Counted from the first letter of the stretch, positions 7,365-16,481 are shown. The stretch is 62,793 nucleotides of DNA from Microbacterium paraoxydans (GCF_020524545.1 NZ_JAIVLG010000012.1:1-62793), one strand, 5' to 3'. Notes: a model not told the origin generated them from the sequence alone. A program made the numbers and translations.

Positions 7365-8965
7365 CGACTGGATTTTCGCTCGCGGCGACAGAGATCGCTG
7401 CACAGGAGCCGGGGGTTGTGTTCGGTCTCATGGGCGACGGCAACATGCGCTTGACAACGGCTCTCATCCGTGACCACCAGGTCCGCTATGTAGGCACAGT
7501 GCACGAGGCAGGCGCTGTTGCTGCTGCGGATGGGTATCACCGCGCAACCGGCGGTATCGGTTACGCGACCATCACCCACGGTCCTGGTCTGACCAACGCG
7601 GTGACCGCGTTGACCGAAGCGGTGCGGAATCGCAGTCAGCTACTCGTCATCACCAGCGAGCCGCCTCAGCGCCGTGAGTACGCGCAGCACATCGATTCGG
7701 CGATGGTCGTCGCCCCGACCGGAGCCGGATACATCCTCATCAGACATGAGTCGGACATCGTCGCAGGGTTGCGTCGCGCAGCACGGGCGGCGCGAAAGCA
7801 GCGCCGCCCTATCGTCGTGAACGTGCCGTTGGACGTGCTCAACGCTGACCTCGACGCCGACGGCCCGGCGTACTCGGCACCGACAGTCACTGCACCACTA
7901 CCCACTTCAACCTCTCTCGCAGACATCGCGAGCGCGGTAGCGGCGCTCCGTCACGCGCGCAGGCCGGCAGTTCTCATTGGCCGTGGTGCGATGAGCTTGC
8001 CGCTGGAAACCGTTCACGCGCTTGGTGATCGTCTGAAGGCGCCGATACTGACGACTCTCCTTGCACGGGACCGCTATCAGGAATCGTCGCGGAGCCTTGG
8101 CGTCGCCGGAGGGCTCGGTACGAGAGCTGCGTGTGGTGCTCTTGACGAGGCGGATGCTCTACTCGTGCTCGGTGCGGGCCTCAACCATTTCACGACGCAG
8201 CATGGCCGTTTCACTGACGGCAAGACGATTATCCAGGTGGACACAGACTTCGAGGCCTTCGGTCTGCACGTTGAGCCGACGGTCGCTGTCACCGCAGACG
8301 CCGGCATGGCCGCAGCTGACATCATCAGCGCACTCGATGCGGCCAGCGAGGACGATTGGGCTCAGCCGTGGTTCGATGCCCGCGACCGAGAGACCCTTTC
8401 GGATGAGTATGAGTCCGGAGATCGCGGTTCAGGTCTCGACGCTCGAGACGCGCTTATACATTTGAACGCGACTCTTCCACGCGAGCGGATCATCGTCACA
8501 GACGTGGGCAGGTTCGTGATGGCGGCGTGGAAGTATCTCAGTGCTCCGAGCCCTGGCCAACTCATTCACACATGCACCTTCGCCTCCATCGGCTTGGGGC
8601 TAGCGACTGCCGTGGGTGTAGCTGCGACCGGGCGACCAACGGTGGCTGTGGTCGGTGACGGTGGCCTAATGATGTCGCTCGGAGAACTCTCGACAATCGC
8701 GCGGCATTCTCTGCCGGTGGTCATCTTGGTCGTCAATGATGGGGCGTATGGCGCCGAGCACATGCGGTTGCGTCAGTACGGCGAGGATCCTCAGCCTTCG
8801 CTGATGGCGTGGCCCCACCTCGCCGAGGTTGCTCGTGCGTGCGCGATACCCAGCATCGTGGTCGACGGGAAGGAGTCATTGCAGCATGCTGCGACCCGAT
8901 TCTCGGAGTTGCCGACCCTGGTGGACATCCGCACAGACCCGGCAATCGATTACGGCGACTGGTGA
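7361..8965 (+). CDS. ThDP-dependent enzyme of the acetolactate synthase/decarboxylase superfamily
   Basis: This 534-aa protein has the three-domain ThDP fold. The N-terminal Pyr domain carries the cofactor-activating Glu in TVHEAGAVAAADGYHR (Glu49) and ATITHGPGLTNAVTAL. The middle Rossmann-like domain is at about 190-330. The C-terminal PP domain has the ThDP/Mg motif GDGGLMMSLGEL ending in NDGAYGAEH. It is closest to acetolactate-synthase-like and 2-oxoacid decarboxylase proteins, but the substrate is undefined. ATGA overlap with the PaiB-like gene makes it the last gene of the 3374-8965 operon. It ends 16 bases inside the convergent LysR gene. Confidence 0.9.
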   Translation: MTTGFSLAATEIAAQEPGVVFGLMGDGNMRLTTALIRDHQVRYVGTVHEAGAVAAADGYHRATGGIGYATITHGPGLTNAVTALTEAVRNRSQLLVITSEPPQRREYAQHIDSAMVVAPTGAGYILIRHESDIVAGLRRAARAARKQRRPIVVNVPLDVLNADLDADGPAYSAPTVTAPLPTSTSLADIASAVAALRHARRPAVLIGRGAMSLPLETVHALGDRLKAPILTTLLARDRYQESSRSLGVAGGLGTRAACGALDEADALLVLGAGLNHFTTQHGRFTDGKTIIQVDTDFEAFGLHVEPTVAVTADAGMAAADIISALDAASEDDWAQPWFDARDRETLSDEYESGDRGSGLDARDALIHLNATLPRERIIVTDVGRFVMAAWKYLSAPSPGQLIHTCTFASIGLGLATAVGVAATGRPTVAVVGDGGLMMSLGELSTIARHSLPVVILVVNDGAYGAEHMRLRQYGEDPQPSLMAWPHLAEVARACAIPSIVVDGKESLQHAATRFSELPTLVDIRTDPAIDYGDW

Positions 8966-9879
8966 TTCTCGGTTGCTTTCGTGCGCGCTGCACGCAGGCC
9001 TGGCTGCGCTGCCACGAGCCCTCGGAGAGCCTCAATCATTGTCTGAACCCGCGCCAGCTGCACGACCTGTTTCGGCACGACTAGCCAGTACGTCCGCTCC
9101 ACGCTGAACTCCGACGGCAGCAGCCGGACAAGCGAGGGATTGTCTTCGCCGATATAGGTGGGAAGAGGGGCAACGCCAAGTCCACGCAGGGCGGCCGTGA
9201 GATGTCCGGAGATGTTGTTGGTCTGCACTTTTGCTCGAGCTCCCGGGAGAACCTGGTCGAGGATGCGCAGGGGCTGGACGTCCAACACGGAGTCGACGTA
9301 CCAGATGATGGTGTGGTCGGATCGCACGGCAGCCAGATCCTGTGGCGCGCCATGACGGGCGACGTAGTCTACGGAGGCATACAGACCCAGCTCATACTCT
9401 GCGAGCCGTTCGGTTCTGGTGCTATGCCGAGCTGGCTTCTCAAGAGTTACCGCCAGATCGAAATCGCGTGCGACAAGAAAGTCGTGTGATGTCGCCGTCG
9501 ACACTTCCAGATACACGTCCGGATTCGCCTCATGGAACACCGCCAACCCGGGAACGAGGACGTATGCCCCGAACCCATCCGGCGCGAGCATACGAATCGT
9601 TCCCGACAGGGATCCTGGGGCCGAGGTAAGTGTTTCGGAGGCTGCGGCAAGGGTGCTGTCTATGCTCTCCGCATACGGGAGGAGTCGTCGCCCCACCTCC
9701 GTCAGTTGCCAACCGCCGCGTCCCCTATCGAAGAGCCGGTGGCCGACCTCAATCTCTAGCCGGCCTATGCGGCGCGACAACGTTGTCTCATCCACACGCA
9801 GCTTGCTCGCGGCGTCGGACAGCCGCCCCGTGCGTGACAACTCGAGCATGAGCCTGAGGTGATCCGTGCTGATCTCCAT
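8950..9879 (-). CDS. LysR-family transcriptional regulator
   Basis: This 309-aa regulator has an N-terminal winged HTH (residues 3-62, HLRLMLELSRTGRLSDAASK and LSRRIGRLEIEVGHRLFDR), then a periplasmic-binding-like effector domain. It is transcribed away from the iron-ADH gene, with a 100-base shared region holding two inverted repeats, so it most likely controls the adh-mmsA pair and itself. Its 3' end overlaps the ThDP gene by 16 bases. The effector is unknown. Confidence 0.93.
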   Translation of the reverse strand: MEISTDHLRLMLELSRTGRLSDAASKLRVDETTLSRRIGRLEIEVGHRLFDRGRGGWQLTEVGRRLLPYAESIDSTLAAASETLTSAPGSLSGTIRMLAPDGFGAYVLVPGLAVFHEANPDVYLEVSTATSHDFLVARDFDLAVTLEKPARHSTRTERLAEYELGLYASVDYVARHGAPQDLAAVRSDHTIIWYVDSVLDVQPLRILDQVLPGARAKVQTNNISGHLTAALRGLGVAPLPTYIGEDNPSLVRLLPSEFSVERTYWLVVPKQVVQLARVQTMIEALRGLVAAQPGLRAARTKATENHQSP

Positions 9880-9880
9880 G

Positions 9881-9931
9881 TCTGCATTGTTGCAGATTTG
9901 CCTGCGTGACTGTGCGTTGACCTAGGCAAAT
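9881..9931. promoter_or_regulatory. Two inverted repeats between divergent LysR and iron-ADH genes
   Basis: TCTGCATTGTTGCAGA (9881-9896) is a perfect 6-bp inverted repeat around TTGT, just before the LysR start. ATTTGCCT (9896-9903) pairs with AGGCAAAT (9924-9931) across 20 bases. One or both are good LysR-type operator candidates for autoregulation and for adh activation. Confidence 0.5.
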
Positions 9932-9979
9932 ATGCGGTGAAGGCTGAGTGGATCACACCTACGCTACGGAGGCGCATAC

Positions 9980-11155
9980 ATGTCATATGAGGTGAGCTTC
10001 CCGCGGCTCGTTCGGGTCGGCGGTGGTGCCATATCTGAGGTGGCGGACATCGTCGTCCAACTTGGCATCACGAGGCCATTCGTCGTCACTGACGCGTTCC
10101 TGAAGAACTCGGGACTGCTCGACAAAGTCGTTGACATACTCGCGACCGCGGGGATTGTTGCGGGGTCGTTTGCGGAGACAGTCGCGGATCCGACGACTGC
10201 GTCGGTGGCCACCGCGATGCAAGCTGCAGCCGACCATAATGCGGACGGCATCATCGCATTGGGGGGCGGCAGCCCTATCGACACGGCGAAGGCGATGGCA
10301 GTACTCGCCAAGTACCCGGGGCAGATGCACGAGCTGAAAGCCCCGGTGTCGTACAACGGGCCAGCTCTGCCGGTGGTCGCTATTCCGACAACTGCTGGCA
10401 CTGGATCGGAAACCACACGGTTTACCGTCATCACAGACAGCCGTACCGGGGAGAAGATGCTCTGCGCGGGTGGTTCGTACATGCCGGAGGCAGCGATTGT
10501 CGACTACGAGTTGACGACGACGATGCCGCCACGCTTGACGGCGGATACCGGGATCGACGCGCTGACGCATGCCATCGAGGCGTACGTCAGCACCAAAGCC
10601 AACCCGATCTCGGATGCGTTGGCTCTGCGAGCCATCGCGCTGATTGGACGCAACCTCCGTCGCGTGTACACCGACGCGGACCATATTGCTCGCGATGAGA
10701 TGATGACAGCCGCGACTCTGGCGGGGATGGCTTTCTCCAACTCCAGCGTCGCCCTCGTGCACGGCATGAGCCGCCCTCTCGGAGCTCATTTTCACATCGC
10801 GCACGGCCTGGCGAACGCGATGCTGTTCGCCGAAGTGACAGCATTCTCGGTCAGCGCAGCTCCCGAGCGTTATGCAGAGTGTGCACGGGCGCTGGGGCTG
10901 GGTGCTCATGACAGCACAGCTGCGGAACTAGGGTCCGAGCTCGTGGCGGAGCTTCGTGCCCTCGCGGAGGAGCTTGAGGTGCCCACGCCCCCCCAGCTCG
11001 GCATCGAACGTGAGAACTGGTCAGAGCACGTGCCTGTGATGGTGACCCAGGCCATCGCTTCCGGCTCGCCAGCGAACAATCCGCGGATCCCGACCGCTGA
11101 CCAAATCGCGGAGATCTTCCAGACCGTCTTCGACCACCAGAAGGAGCAAGCATGA
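9980..11155 (+). CDS. Iron-containing (type III) alcohol dehydrogenase
   Basis: This 391-aa protein oxidises an alcohol or reduces an aldehyde with NAD(P). It has the cofactor motif GGGSPIDTAK at 95-104, TTAGTGSETTRFTV, and the metal ligands in TGIDALTHAIEAY (Asp) and LVHGMSRPLGAHFHIAHG (His cluster). The full family length is about 385. CGGAGG lies 5 bases before ATG 9980. It overlaps the following aldehyde dehydrogenase by four bases (ATGA), so an alcohol to aldehyde to acyl-CoA sequence is likely. It probably answers to the divergent LysR. Confidence 0.94.
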   Translation: MSYEVSFPRLVRVGGGAISEVADIVVQLGITRPFVVTDAFLKNSGLLDKVVDILATAGIVAGSFAETVADPTTASVATAMQAAADHNADGIIALGGGSPIDTAKAMAVLAKYPGQMHELKAPVSYNGPALPVVAIPTTAGTGSETTRFTVITDSRTGEKMLCAGGSYMPEAAIVDYELTTTMPPRLTADTGIDALTHAIEAYVSTKANPISDALALRAIALIGRNLRRVYTDADHIARDEMMTAATLAGMAFSNSSVALVHGMSRPLGAHFHIAHGLANAMLFAEVTAFSVSAAPERYAECARALGLGAHDSTAAELGSELVAELRALAEELEVPTPPQLGIERENWSEHVPVMVTQAIASGSPANNPRIPTADQIAEIFQTVFDHQKEQA

Positions 11156-12705
11156 CGAATGTGACCGAAGCTGCCACGACGACAGACACAGCAACGACAG
11201 TTCGCACCATCGGACATTGGATCGAAGGTAAGGAGCACCGTTCCCAGAGTGGCCACACCGCCACGGTCTATAACCCGGCCACCGGCTCGGTGACAGCGAA
11301 TGTTGCTCTCGCCGACCAGGCAGAGATCGACGAGGCCATCGCGTCCGCCGAGCGCGGTTACCAGGTCTGGAAGAACTACTCCATCGCCAAGCGTCAGACC
11401 GTCATCTTCGCCTTCCGCGAGCTGCTGAACGCCCGCAAGGACGAGTTGGCGGAGATCATTACGGCCGAGCATGGCAAGGTCGTCTCCGACGCCATGGGCG
11501 AGATCCTCCGCGGTCAGGAAGTCGTCGAACTTGCCACCGGCTTCCCGCACCTCATCAAGGGCGCGTTCAGCGAGAACGCGTCCACCGGCATCGACGTGTA
11601 CTCGCTCAAGCAGCCCCTCGGTGTCGTGGGCATCATCAGCCCCTTCAACTTCCCGGCCATGGTCCCGATGTGGTTCTTCCCCATCGCCATTGCCGCCGGA
11701 AACGCCGTCATCCTCAAGCCCAGCGAGAAGGACCCGTCCGCTGCGCTGTGGCTCGCGCAGCTGTGGAAGGAAGCCGGTCTCCCCGACGGAGTCTTCACCG
11801 TCCTCCAGGGCGACAAGCTCGCCGTCGACGGTCTGCTGCACAGCCCGGTGGTGCAGTCCATCTCCTTCGTCGGCTCCACGCCCATCGCGCAGTACATCTA
11901 CGAGACCGCGTCGCGCAACGGCAAGCGTGTCCAGGCGCTCGGCGGTGCGAAGAACCACATGCTCGTCCTGCCCGACGCCGACCTCGACCTGGTCGCCGAC
12001 CAGGCCGTCAACGCAGGCTACGGCGCAGCCGGCGAGCGGTGCATGGCGATCTCTGTGGCCATCGCCGTCGAGCCCGTCGCTGACGAACTCATCGAGAAGA
12101 TCTCGGAGCGCATCGCCATGCTAAAGATCGGCAACGGCGCGGGCCAAGACGGCGTCGAGCCCGACATGGGACCGCTCATCACCGACGTGCACCGTAACAA
12201 GGTGGCCTCCTACGTCGACATCGCGGAAGCCGACGGAGCGAAGATCGTCGTCGATGGTCGAGGTATCACGGTCGACGGGCACGCGGACGGCTTCTTCTTC
12301 GGCCCGACCCTCATCGACGAGATCCCGACCACCTCACGCGCGTACACCGAAGAGATCTTTGGCCCAGTGCTGTCGGTGGTGCGAGTGAAGACCTTCCAGG
12401 AAGGCCTAGACCTCATCAACTCCGGCGAGTTCGGGAACGGCACCGCGATCTTCACCAATGACGGTGGCGCTGCTCGTCGCTTCCAGAGCGAAGTCGAGGT
12501 CGGCATGATCGGCATCAACGTGCCGATCCCCGTCCCCGTTGCCTACCACTCGTTCGGTGGCTGGAAGGCGTCGCTGTTCGGTGATGCCAAGGCTTACGGT
12601 GTGCACGGCTTCGACTTCTTCACTCGTGAAAAGGCCATCACGAGTCGCTGGCTCGACCCCGCCACCCACGGCGGCATCAACCTGGGCTTCCCTCAGAACA
12701 GCTGA
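11152..12705 (+). CDS. mmsA: CoA-acylating methylmalonate-semialdehyde dehydrogenase
   Basis: This 517-aa protein has typical MmsA features: VGIISPFNFPAMVPMWF, ALGGAKNHM with Asn268 where most aldehyde dehydrogenases have Glu, and the catalytic Cys297 in GAAGERCMA. MmsA turns malonate or methylmalonate semialdehyde into acetyl- or propionyl-CoA with CoA and NAD. The pairing with an iron alcohol dehydrogenase suggests oxidation of a 3-hydroxy acid such as 3-hydroxypropionate or 3-hydroxyisobutyrate. It is coupled to that gene by ATGA. Codon use looks more GC-biased than in adh, so it may have a different origin. Confidence 0.93.
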   Translation: MTNVTEAATTTDTATTVRTIGHWIEGKEHRSQSGHTATVYNPATGSVTANVALADQAEIDEAIASAERGYQVWKNYSIAKRQTVIFAFRELLNARKDELAEIITAEHGKVVSDAMGEILRGQEVVELATGFPHLIKGAFSENASTGIDVYSLKQPLGVVGIISPFNFPAMVPMWFFPIAIAAGNAVILKPSEKDPSAALWLAQLWKEAGLPDGVFTVLQGDKLAVDGLLHSPVVQSISFVGSTPIAQYIYETASRNGKRVQALGGAKNHMLVLPDADLDLVADQAVNAGYGAAGERCMAISVAIAVEPVADELIEKISERIAMLKIGNGAGQDGVEPDMGPLITDVHRNKVASYVDIAEADGAKIVVDGRGITVDGHADGFFFGPTLIDEIPTTSRAYTEEIFGPVLSVVRVKTFQEGLDLINSGEFGNGTAIFTNDGGAARRFQSEVEVGMIGINVPIPVPVAYHSFGGWKASLFGDAKAYGVHGFDFFTREKAITSRWLDPATHGGINLGFPQNS

Positions 12706-12768
12706 GCGAGCCAATCGACCCTCGCCGCGGGCCGCTTCACAATCTGATGTGGAGCGGGCTCGTCGGGT

Positions 12769-13845
12769 CTAGCCGCCGATTCCGCCAACAATCTCAGGGA
12801 TCTCGAAGAGATTTCCGGTGTCGCCGGTATGCAGAAAGGCGACGTTGCTCCCGGCGGGGATTCGTCCACTACGCGCGTGGTCGAGCATCCCCGCGAGACC
12901 TTTGCCGGTGTACACAGGGCCGACGAACACGCCCTCCGTTGCAGCGAGCTCGCGGATCGCTTGGGTGCTCTCTACGGAAGCGACCGCATAGTCCGAGCCG
13001 ATGAAGCGCTGGTCGACGTCGATCTCAGCGCGAATGCTTGGGATGTCGGGGACATCGGCACCCAAGGTGCGAAGGACAACCTGCGTGCGTTCTGAGATGA
13101 CGCTCGGATTCATCGGGTCGCTGTCGTTGTAGCTCTGGATGGCGATGGAGCGAAAGCGAACGGAGGAGCCCAGGCTTAGCTTCGCGGCCAGCATGCCGGG
13201 GAGCGCTGTGCCGGTTCCGATGGTGTGGTAGGCGAAATCCAGATCTACACCCATCTCCTCGGACTGCTGAAGCATCTCGGCGAACGTCACCGCATGAGCG
13301 ACGAATCCTTCGGCAAGTGCGCCTCCTGTGGGGACCACGAGCACCTTCGCCCCGCTCTCCTCCAACGCGAGCTTGCGACGCTCGATGAGATCGGCGATGA
13401 CGGCGCCGACCTCGGGGTCTTCCCACGGGTTGCCCTCCACGTTGACCAGGTGGGTCTCGACCCCCATGGTCTGTGTGAGGAGGTAATTGCCGCGAAACTC
13501 GGTGAGTTCGCCGTGGTTCACCGTGTTGCGAGTGAGGACGAGGATCGGTGTGATTCCGCTGCGCAGGCACGCCGCAGCAAATTGCATGCCGGAATTGGTC
13601 AGTGACGCCCCCTGAGTGATGAGGTGCGTCACACCATCCGTGAGGGCGCGTCCGATGATGAACTCTGCCAGTCGAGTCTTGCTTCCGCTGATTGCGCTCG
13701 GGCCGGCGAGGTCTTCGCGCTTCATGAAGAAGTTCACTCCATACGCGCGAGAGAGGTTCGGCAACGCATGAAAGGGAGTGGGGTAGAAACCGACTCGCGT
13801 GCGCGGGAGGGCATCGATGGTCTGGGAGAAGTCGGTCAGGTTCAT
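12769..13845 (-). CDS. PLP-dependent deaminase of the D-cysteine desulfhydrase/ACC deaminase family
   Basis: This 358-aa fold-type II PLP enzyme has the cofactor lysine in SAISGSKTRLAEF, ITQGASLTNSGMQ (the family's HxxSNH-like segment), a VVPTGGALAEGF phosphate loop and a late GPVYTGKGLAGM. Members deaminate D-cysteine, ACC, D-serine or similar compounds to a 2-oxo acid and ammonia. I use ATG 13845; the frame is open further upstream, but that stretch lies in the divergent LysR gene. It is probably activated by that LysR from the 69-base gap. Which amino acid it uses cannot be told. Confidence 0.87.
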   Translation of the reverse strand: MNLTDFSQTIDALPRTRVGFYPTPFHALPNLSRAYGVNFFMKREDLAGPSAISGSKTRLAEFIIGRALTDGVTHLITQGASLTNSGMQFAAACLRSGITPILVLTRNTVNHGELTEFRGNYLLTQTMGVETHLVNVEGNPWEDPEVGAVIADLIERRKLALEESGAKVLVVPTGGALAEGFVAHAVTFAEMLQQSEEMGVDLDFAYHTIGTGTALPGMLAAKLSLGSSVRFRSIAIQSYNDSDPMNPSVISERTQVVLRTLGADVPDIPSIRAEIDVDQRFIGSDYAVASVESTQAIRELAATEGVFVGPVYTGKGLAGMLDHARSGRIPAGSNVAFLHTGDTGNLFEIPEIVGGIGG

Positions 13846-13914
13846 AGGACCAGCCTTGGGCTGAGTCAGGATAAGAACAAGCGAAGATTGCTTCTCTCTC
13901 GATAAGCTCCAGTG

Positions 13915-14871
13915 ATGGATCGAGAGTGGCCATTCGACCCCCGGCACTTACGTGCTCTTGAGGCCGTGGTACGGCTGAAGTCATTTCGAGCTGCTGCGGA
14001 GGAGCTCGGGTACACCCAGTCCGCAGTCTCGCAGCAGCTGTCGGAGCTTGAGCGTCGTGTCGGGCACCGTGTCCTCGAGAGGAGGCCGGTGCGCGCGACG
14101 GAGACGGGCCAAGTCCTTCTCGATGCTGGGGCTTCGTTGAGCGCAGTGATGGGTCGCGCCGCCATCGAGCTAACAGCCCTGTCTAGCGGTGATGCTGGCA
14201 CCCTACGAGTGGGTGCGTTCATCTCTGCGGCAGCTTCGTTCGTCCCACCCGCTCTCGCACAACTTCGAATGAACCATGCCGGAGTTGGCATCGTGCTGCG
14301 CGAAATCGAACAGCACGAAGCAGATCCATTGCTGCTCCACCGCGAGCTAGACCTCGTCGTGACGTTCGACTACGTCCACGCCCCGGAGAAGGTGCCGGCG
14401 GGAGTGACCCGGACACACATCCTTGACGATCCCATCATGGCTGTCCTGCCTCACGGGCACCCCTTGAGTGACGCAGATGTCGTTGACCCCCGTAGCCTCC
14501 CAGCAGATCAGTGGATCAACACCGCGGTCGATGTCGGAGCCTTCTCTCCTGCCCCTGCGGAAACTGCACGGGGCGGTCTTGGTTTTGATGGGCAGGATTT
14601 CCGGACGGTGCTAACTCTGGTTGATGCCGGCCTGGGCGTTACGTTGCTTCCGTCGTTACTGCTCCTGGATCCGCCTGCAGGCGTCGTCGTGCGGCACCTC
14701 GCCCCGGAGCACAGTCTCGTACGTCGGATATTCGTCAGTGAGCTTTCTGCAGACCGGGTGCGTTTGTCTCAGCAGCGGCTCGTCAGCTACCTAGCTGACG
14801 CTGCCAGCCAGATGGCCGTTGCGACACTTCCGGGCACCGGGTCGCGGGCGCTTCCGCTGTCGACGTTCTGA
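13915..14871 (+). CDS. LysR-family transcriptional regulator
   Basis: This 318-aa protein has its HTH at residues 7-66 (HLRALEAVVRLKSFRAAAEE and YTQSAVSQQLSELERRVG), then an effector-binding domain with VLPHGHPLSD and LVDAGLGVTLLPSL. It is divergent from the PLP deaminase gene and is its likely regulator. A GTG at 13912 directly precedes ATG 13915 in frame; either could be used, and no Shine-Dalgarno is seen. The effector may be the deaminase substrate. Confidence 0.92.
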   Translation: MDREWPFDPRHLRALEAVVRLKSFRAAAEELGYTQSAVSQQLSELERRVGHRVLERRPVRATETGQVLLDAGASLSAVMGRAAIELTALSSGDAGTLRVGAFISAAASFVPPALAQLRMNHAGVGIVLREIEQHEADPLLLHRELDLVVTFDYVHAPEKVPAGVTRTHILDDPIMAVLPHGHPLSDADVVDPRSLPADQWINTAVDVGAFSPAPAETARGGLGFDGQDFRTVLTLVDAGLGVTLLPSLLLLDPPAGVVVRHLAPEHSLVRRIFVSELSADRVRLSQQRLVSYLADAASQMAVATLPGTGSRALPLSTF

Positions 14872-15034
14872 GTTCCCATTCTGGGAGTCCGCGCGGGATG
14901 TCGCGGATGCCATGTGTCCATGGGCGGGGTGCGGCGGTTGAGGCCGGTCGTCCCTTTGCGCGCACGTTGGTCGTGAAGAAGGGCCACCGTTCACGTGCCC
15001 GCGTGTGCCGAGCTGCCGCGTCTATGATGCCTAA

Positions 15035-15622
15035 GTGACCGAATCCCCGAGCGACCTCTCTGCCGTGATAGGCGCACGCGTGAAAGACCGGCGCCAGGAA
15101 CTGCGATGGACCTTGGACCGCCTCGCTGAACAGGCAGGCGTCAGCCGTCGCGTCCTGGTGAACATCGAGCAGGGAGCAACGAACCCGAACATTGGGACGT
15201 TGTTGCGCGTCAGCGACGCTCTCGGGGTGGGGCTTCCCGAACTTGTCGAGCCGCCGGACATCGACCTTGCACGAGTGACGCGGCATGGTGAGGGAGCGGT
15301 CCTGTGGAAAGGTGAATGCGGGGGCCGGGGTGTACTCGTCGCGGGCACGAAGTCGCCGAACGTAGTGGAACTCTGGGATTGGACCCTCGCTCTCGGGGAG
15401 CGGCACGACAGCGAAGCGCACATTGACGGCACTCGAGAGTTGCTCCAGGTATTACGGGGCTCTGTAGAAGTCAGGGTGGGATCAGAGGCGTTCACGTTGG
15501 CCGAACGGGATGCCATCACGTTTCGTGGCGATGAAGCTCACGCATACGTGAATGTGGGCGATGGTGAGGCACGCTTTGCGCTCACGGTTTTCGAGCCGAT
15601 CCCAGGTGGCGCGCACCGGTAG
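15035..15622 (+). CDS. XRE-type HTH regulator with cupin sensor domain (copy 1)
   Basis: This 195-aa protein has an XRE helix-turn-helix at about residues 10-68 (IGARVKDRRQELRWTLDRLA, SRRVLVNIEQGATNP) and a C-terminal cupin at about 105-185 (HIDGTRELLQVLRGSVEVRV, GDEAHAYVNVGDGEARFAL). It is a clear paralogue of the protein at 16483, with the same layout and shared blocks such as DGEGSVLW/HGEGAVLW and GGRGVLVAGT/GGEGVLLVGT. It starts with GTG 15035. It faces the two SMR exporters from the other side of a hairpin, so it may control them or transport targets elsewhere. The ligand is unknown. Confidence 0.92.
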   Translation: MTESPSDLSAVIGARVKDRRQELRWTLDRLAEQAGVSRRVLVNIEQGATNPNIGTLLRVSDALGVGLPELVEPPDIDLARVTRHGEGAVLWKGECGGRGVLVAGTKSPNVVELWDWTLALGERHDSEAHIDGTRELLQVLRGSVEVRVGSEAFTLAERDAITFRGDEAHAYVNVGDGEARFALTVFEPIPGGAHR

Positions 15623-15637
15623 AGCGGCCCATACAGC

Positions 15638-15675
15638 AGAGCGCTGCCATCCGTGTGGCGGGATGACAGCGCTCT
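15638..15675. terminator. Hairpin between convergent XRE-cupin and SMR genes
   Basis: AGAGCGCTG (15638-15646) pairs with CAGCGCTCT (15667-15675). An inner CATCC/GGATG pair extends the stem. It lies between the stop at 15622 and the stop of the leftward SMR gene at 15741, fitting a two-way terminator. There is no long T-run. Confidence 0.6.
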
Positions 15676-15740
15676 CCGCATGCACGGGTGCTGCGGTGTG
15701 CCCGCGCGCTCAATCCCCCGATATGTCGCGCGCGGGGCGC

Positions 15741-16094
15741 CTATGCGCTCTCTGAGGGCGAGGCGGTTTTCGGGTGACCAGTGGGAGCGAGCTTCAATCC
15801 GATGACTGCCCCGACGATGCCCCCGATGAAGATGAGCTTCCACAGGGACGCCGGTTCCGTGCCGGTGAGGATGGCGTAGATCACGGTCAGGGCGGCGCCC
15901 AGACCAACCCAGACGGCGTAACCGGTGCCGATGGGGATTGTCTTCACTGCCCATCCGAGGCCGACCATGCTGAGGGTCGCGGCGGCGAGGAAGATCGCTG
16001 TCGGGACGAGCTCGGTGAGACCGTTCGACAGTCCAAGCGCGGTGGCCCACACGGCTTCAAGGACGGCGCTTCCTAGGAGAACGAGCCACGGCAT
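15741..16094 (-). CDS. SMR exporter, Gdx (guanidinium) type, second subunit
   Basis: This 117-aa, four-helix small multidrug resistance protein has the residues that mark the Gdx guanidinium-exporter subtype rather than EmrE-like drug pumps: Glu13 and Trp16 in VLEAVWATALGLSNG, Ser42, and Tyr59/Trp62 in PIGTGYAVWVGLGA. Position 10 is Ala rather than the usual Gly. It has a polar 13-residue C-tail. Its ATG overlaps the TGA of the other SMR gene by one base, so the pair is translated together and is probably a heterodimer. Gdx proteins exchange guanidinium for protons; in this context hydroxyguanidine is an attractive cargo. Confidence 0.88.
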   Translation of the reverse strand: MPWLVLLGSAVLEAVWATALGLSNGLTELVPTAIFLAAATLSMVGLGWAVKTIPIGTGYAVWVGLGAALTVIYAILTGTEPASLWKLIFIGGIVGAVIGLKLAPTGHPKTASPSESA

Positions 16095-16408
16095 CAGCTC
16101 ACCACCTTCAATCCGATCACTGAACCGACCAGAAGAAGAAGGAGAGCGACCCTGATGAGCGTTGGACGCTCCTGCTTCGTCACGAACCCCCAGACGAGCG
16201 TCAGCGTCGCACCGATCCCCACCCAGACCGCATATGCGGTCCCGGTCGGTATCTCATTCATCGCCCAGGCAAGTCCCGCGAGGCTCGCACCGATGGAGAC
16301 GAAGAACAGGATCGTGGGTCCCCTCTTCTTGAAACCATTGGACGCGGACAGCGCAGCTGCCCACACGGCCTCCAGCGTGCCGGAAAGGAGGAGGACAACC
16401 CAGGCCAT
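16094..16408 (-). CDS. SMR exporter, Gdx (guanidinium) type, first subunit
   Basis: This 104-aa, four-helix protein carries the full Gdx signature: Gly10, Glu13 and Trp16 in SGTLEAVWAAAL, Ser42, and Tyr59 and Trp62 in PTGTAYAVWVGIGA. It has the SNGF loop seen in the well-studied clostridial Gdx. AAAGGA lies 6 bases before ATG 16408. It is transcribed divergently from the XRE-cupin gene at 16483 over a 74-base region with a palindromic operator, so that regulator is the obvious controller. No ykkC-type guanidine riboswitch fits into the short leader. Confidence 0.9.
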   Translation of the reverse strand: MAWVVLLLSGTLEAVWAAALSASNGFKKRGPTILFFVSIGASLAGLAWAMNEIPTGTAYAVWVGIGATLTLVWGFVTKQERPTLIRVALLLLLVGSVIGLKVVS

Positions 16409-16447
16409 GGAGTTCCTTTCGCTTGGGTGCTAGTCGACGACTCGTCG

Positions 16448-16481
16448 TTGACTACACTGCCTAGTGCAGTATTATGCACTA
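16448..16481 (+). promoter_or_regulatory. Leaderless promoter and palindromic operator of the XRE-cupin/ctdA operon
   Basis: A -35 TTGACT (16448-16453), a 16-base spacer and a -10 TATTAT (16470-16475) put the transcript start at about 16482/16483, on the ATG itself. The perfect inverted repeat TAGTGCA (16462-16468) and TGCACTA (16475-16481), with a 6-base spacer, lies over the -10 and start. This is where an autorepressor would bind, and it would also block the divergent SMR promoter. Confidence 0.7.
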
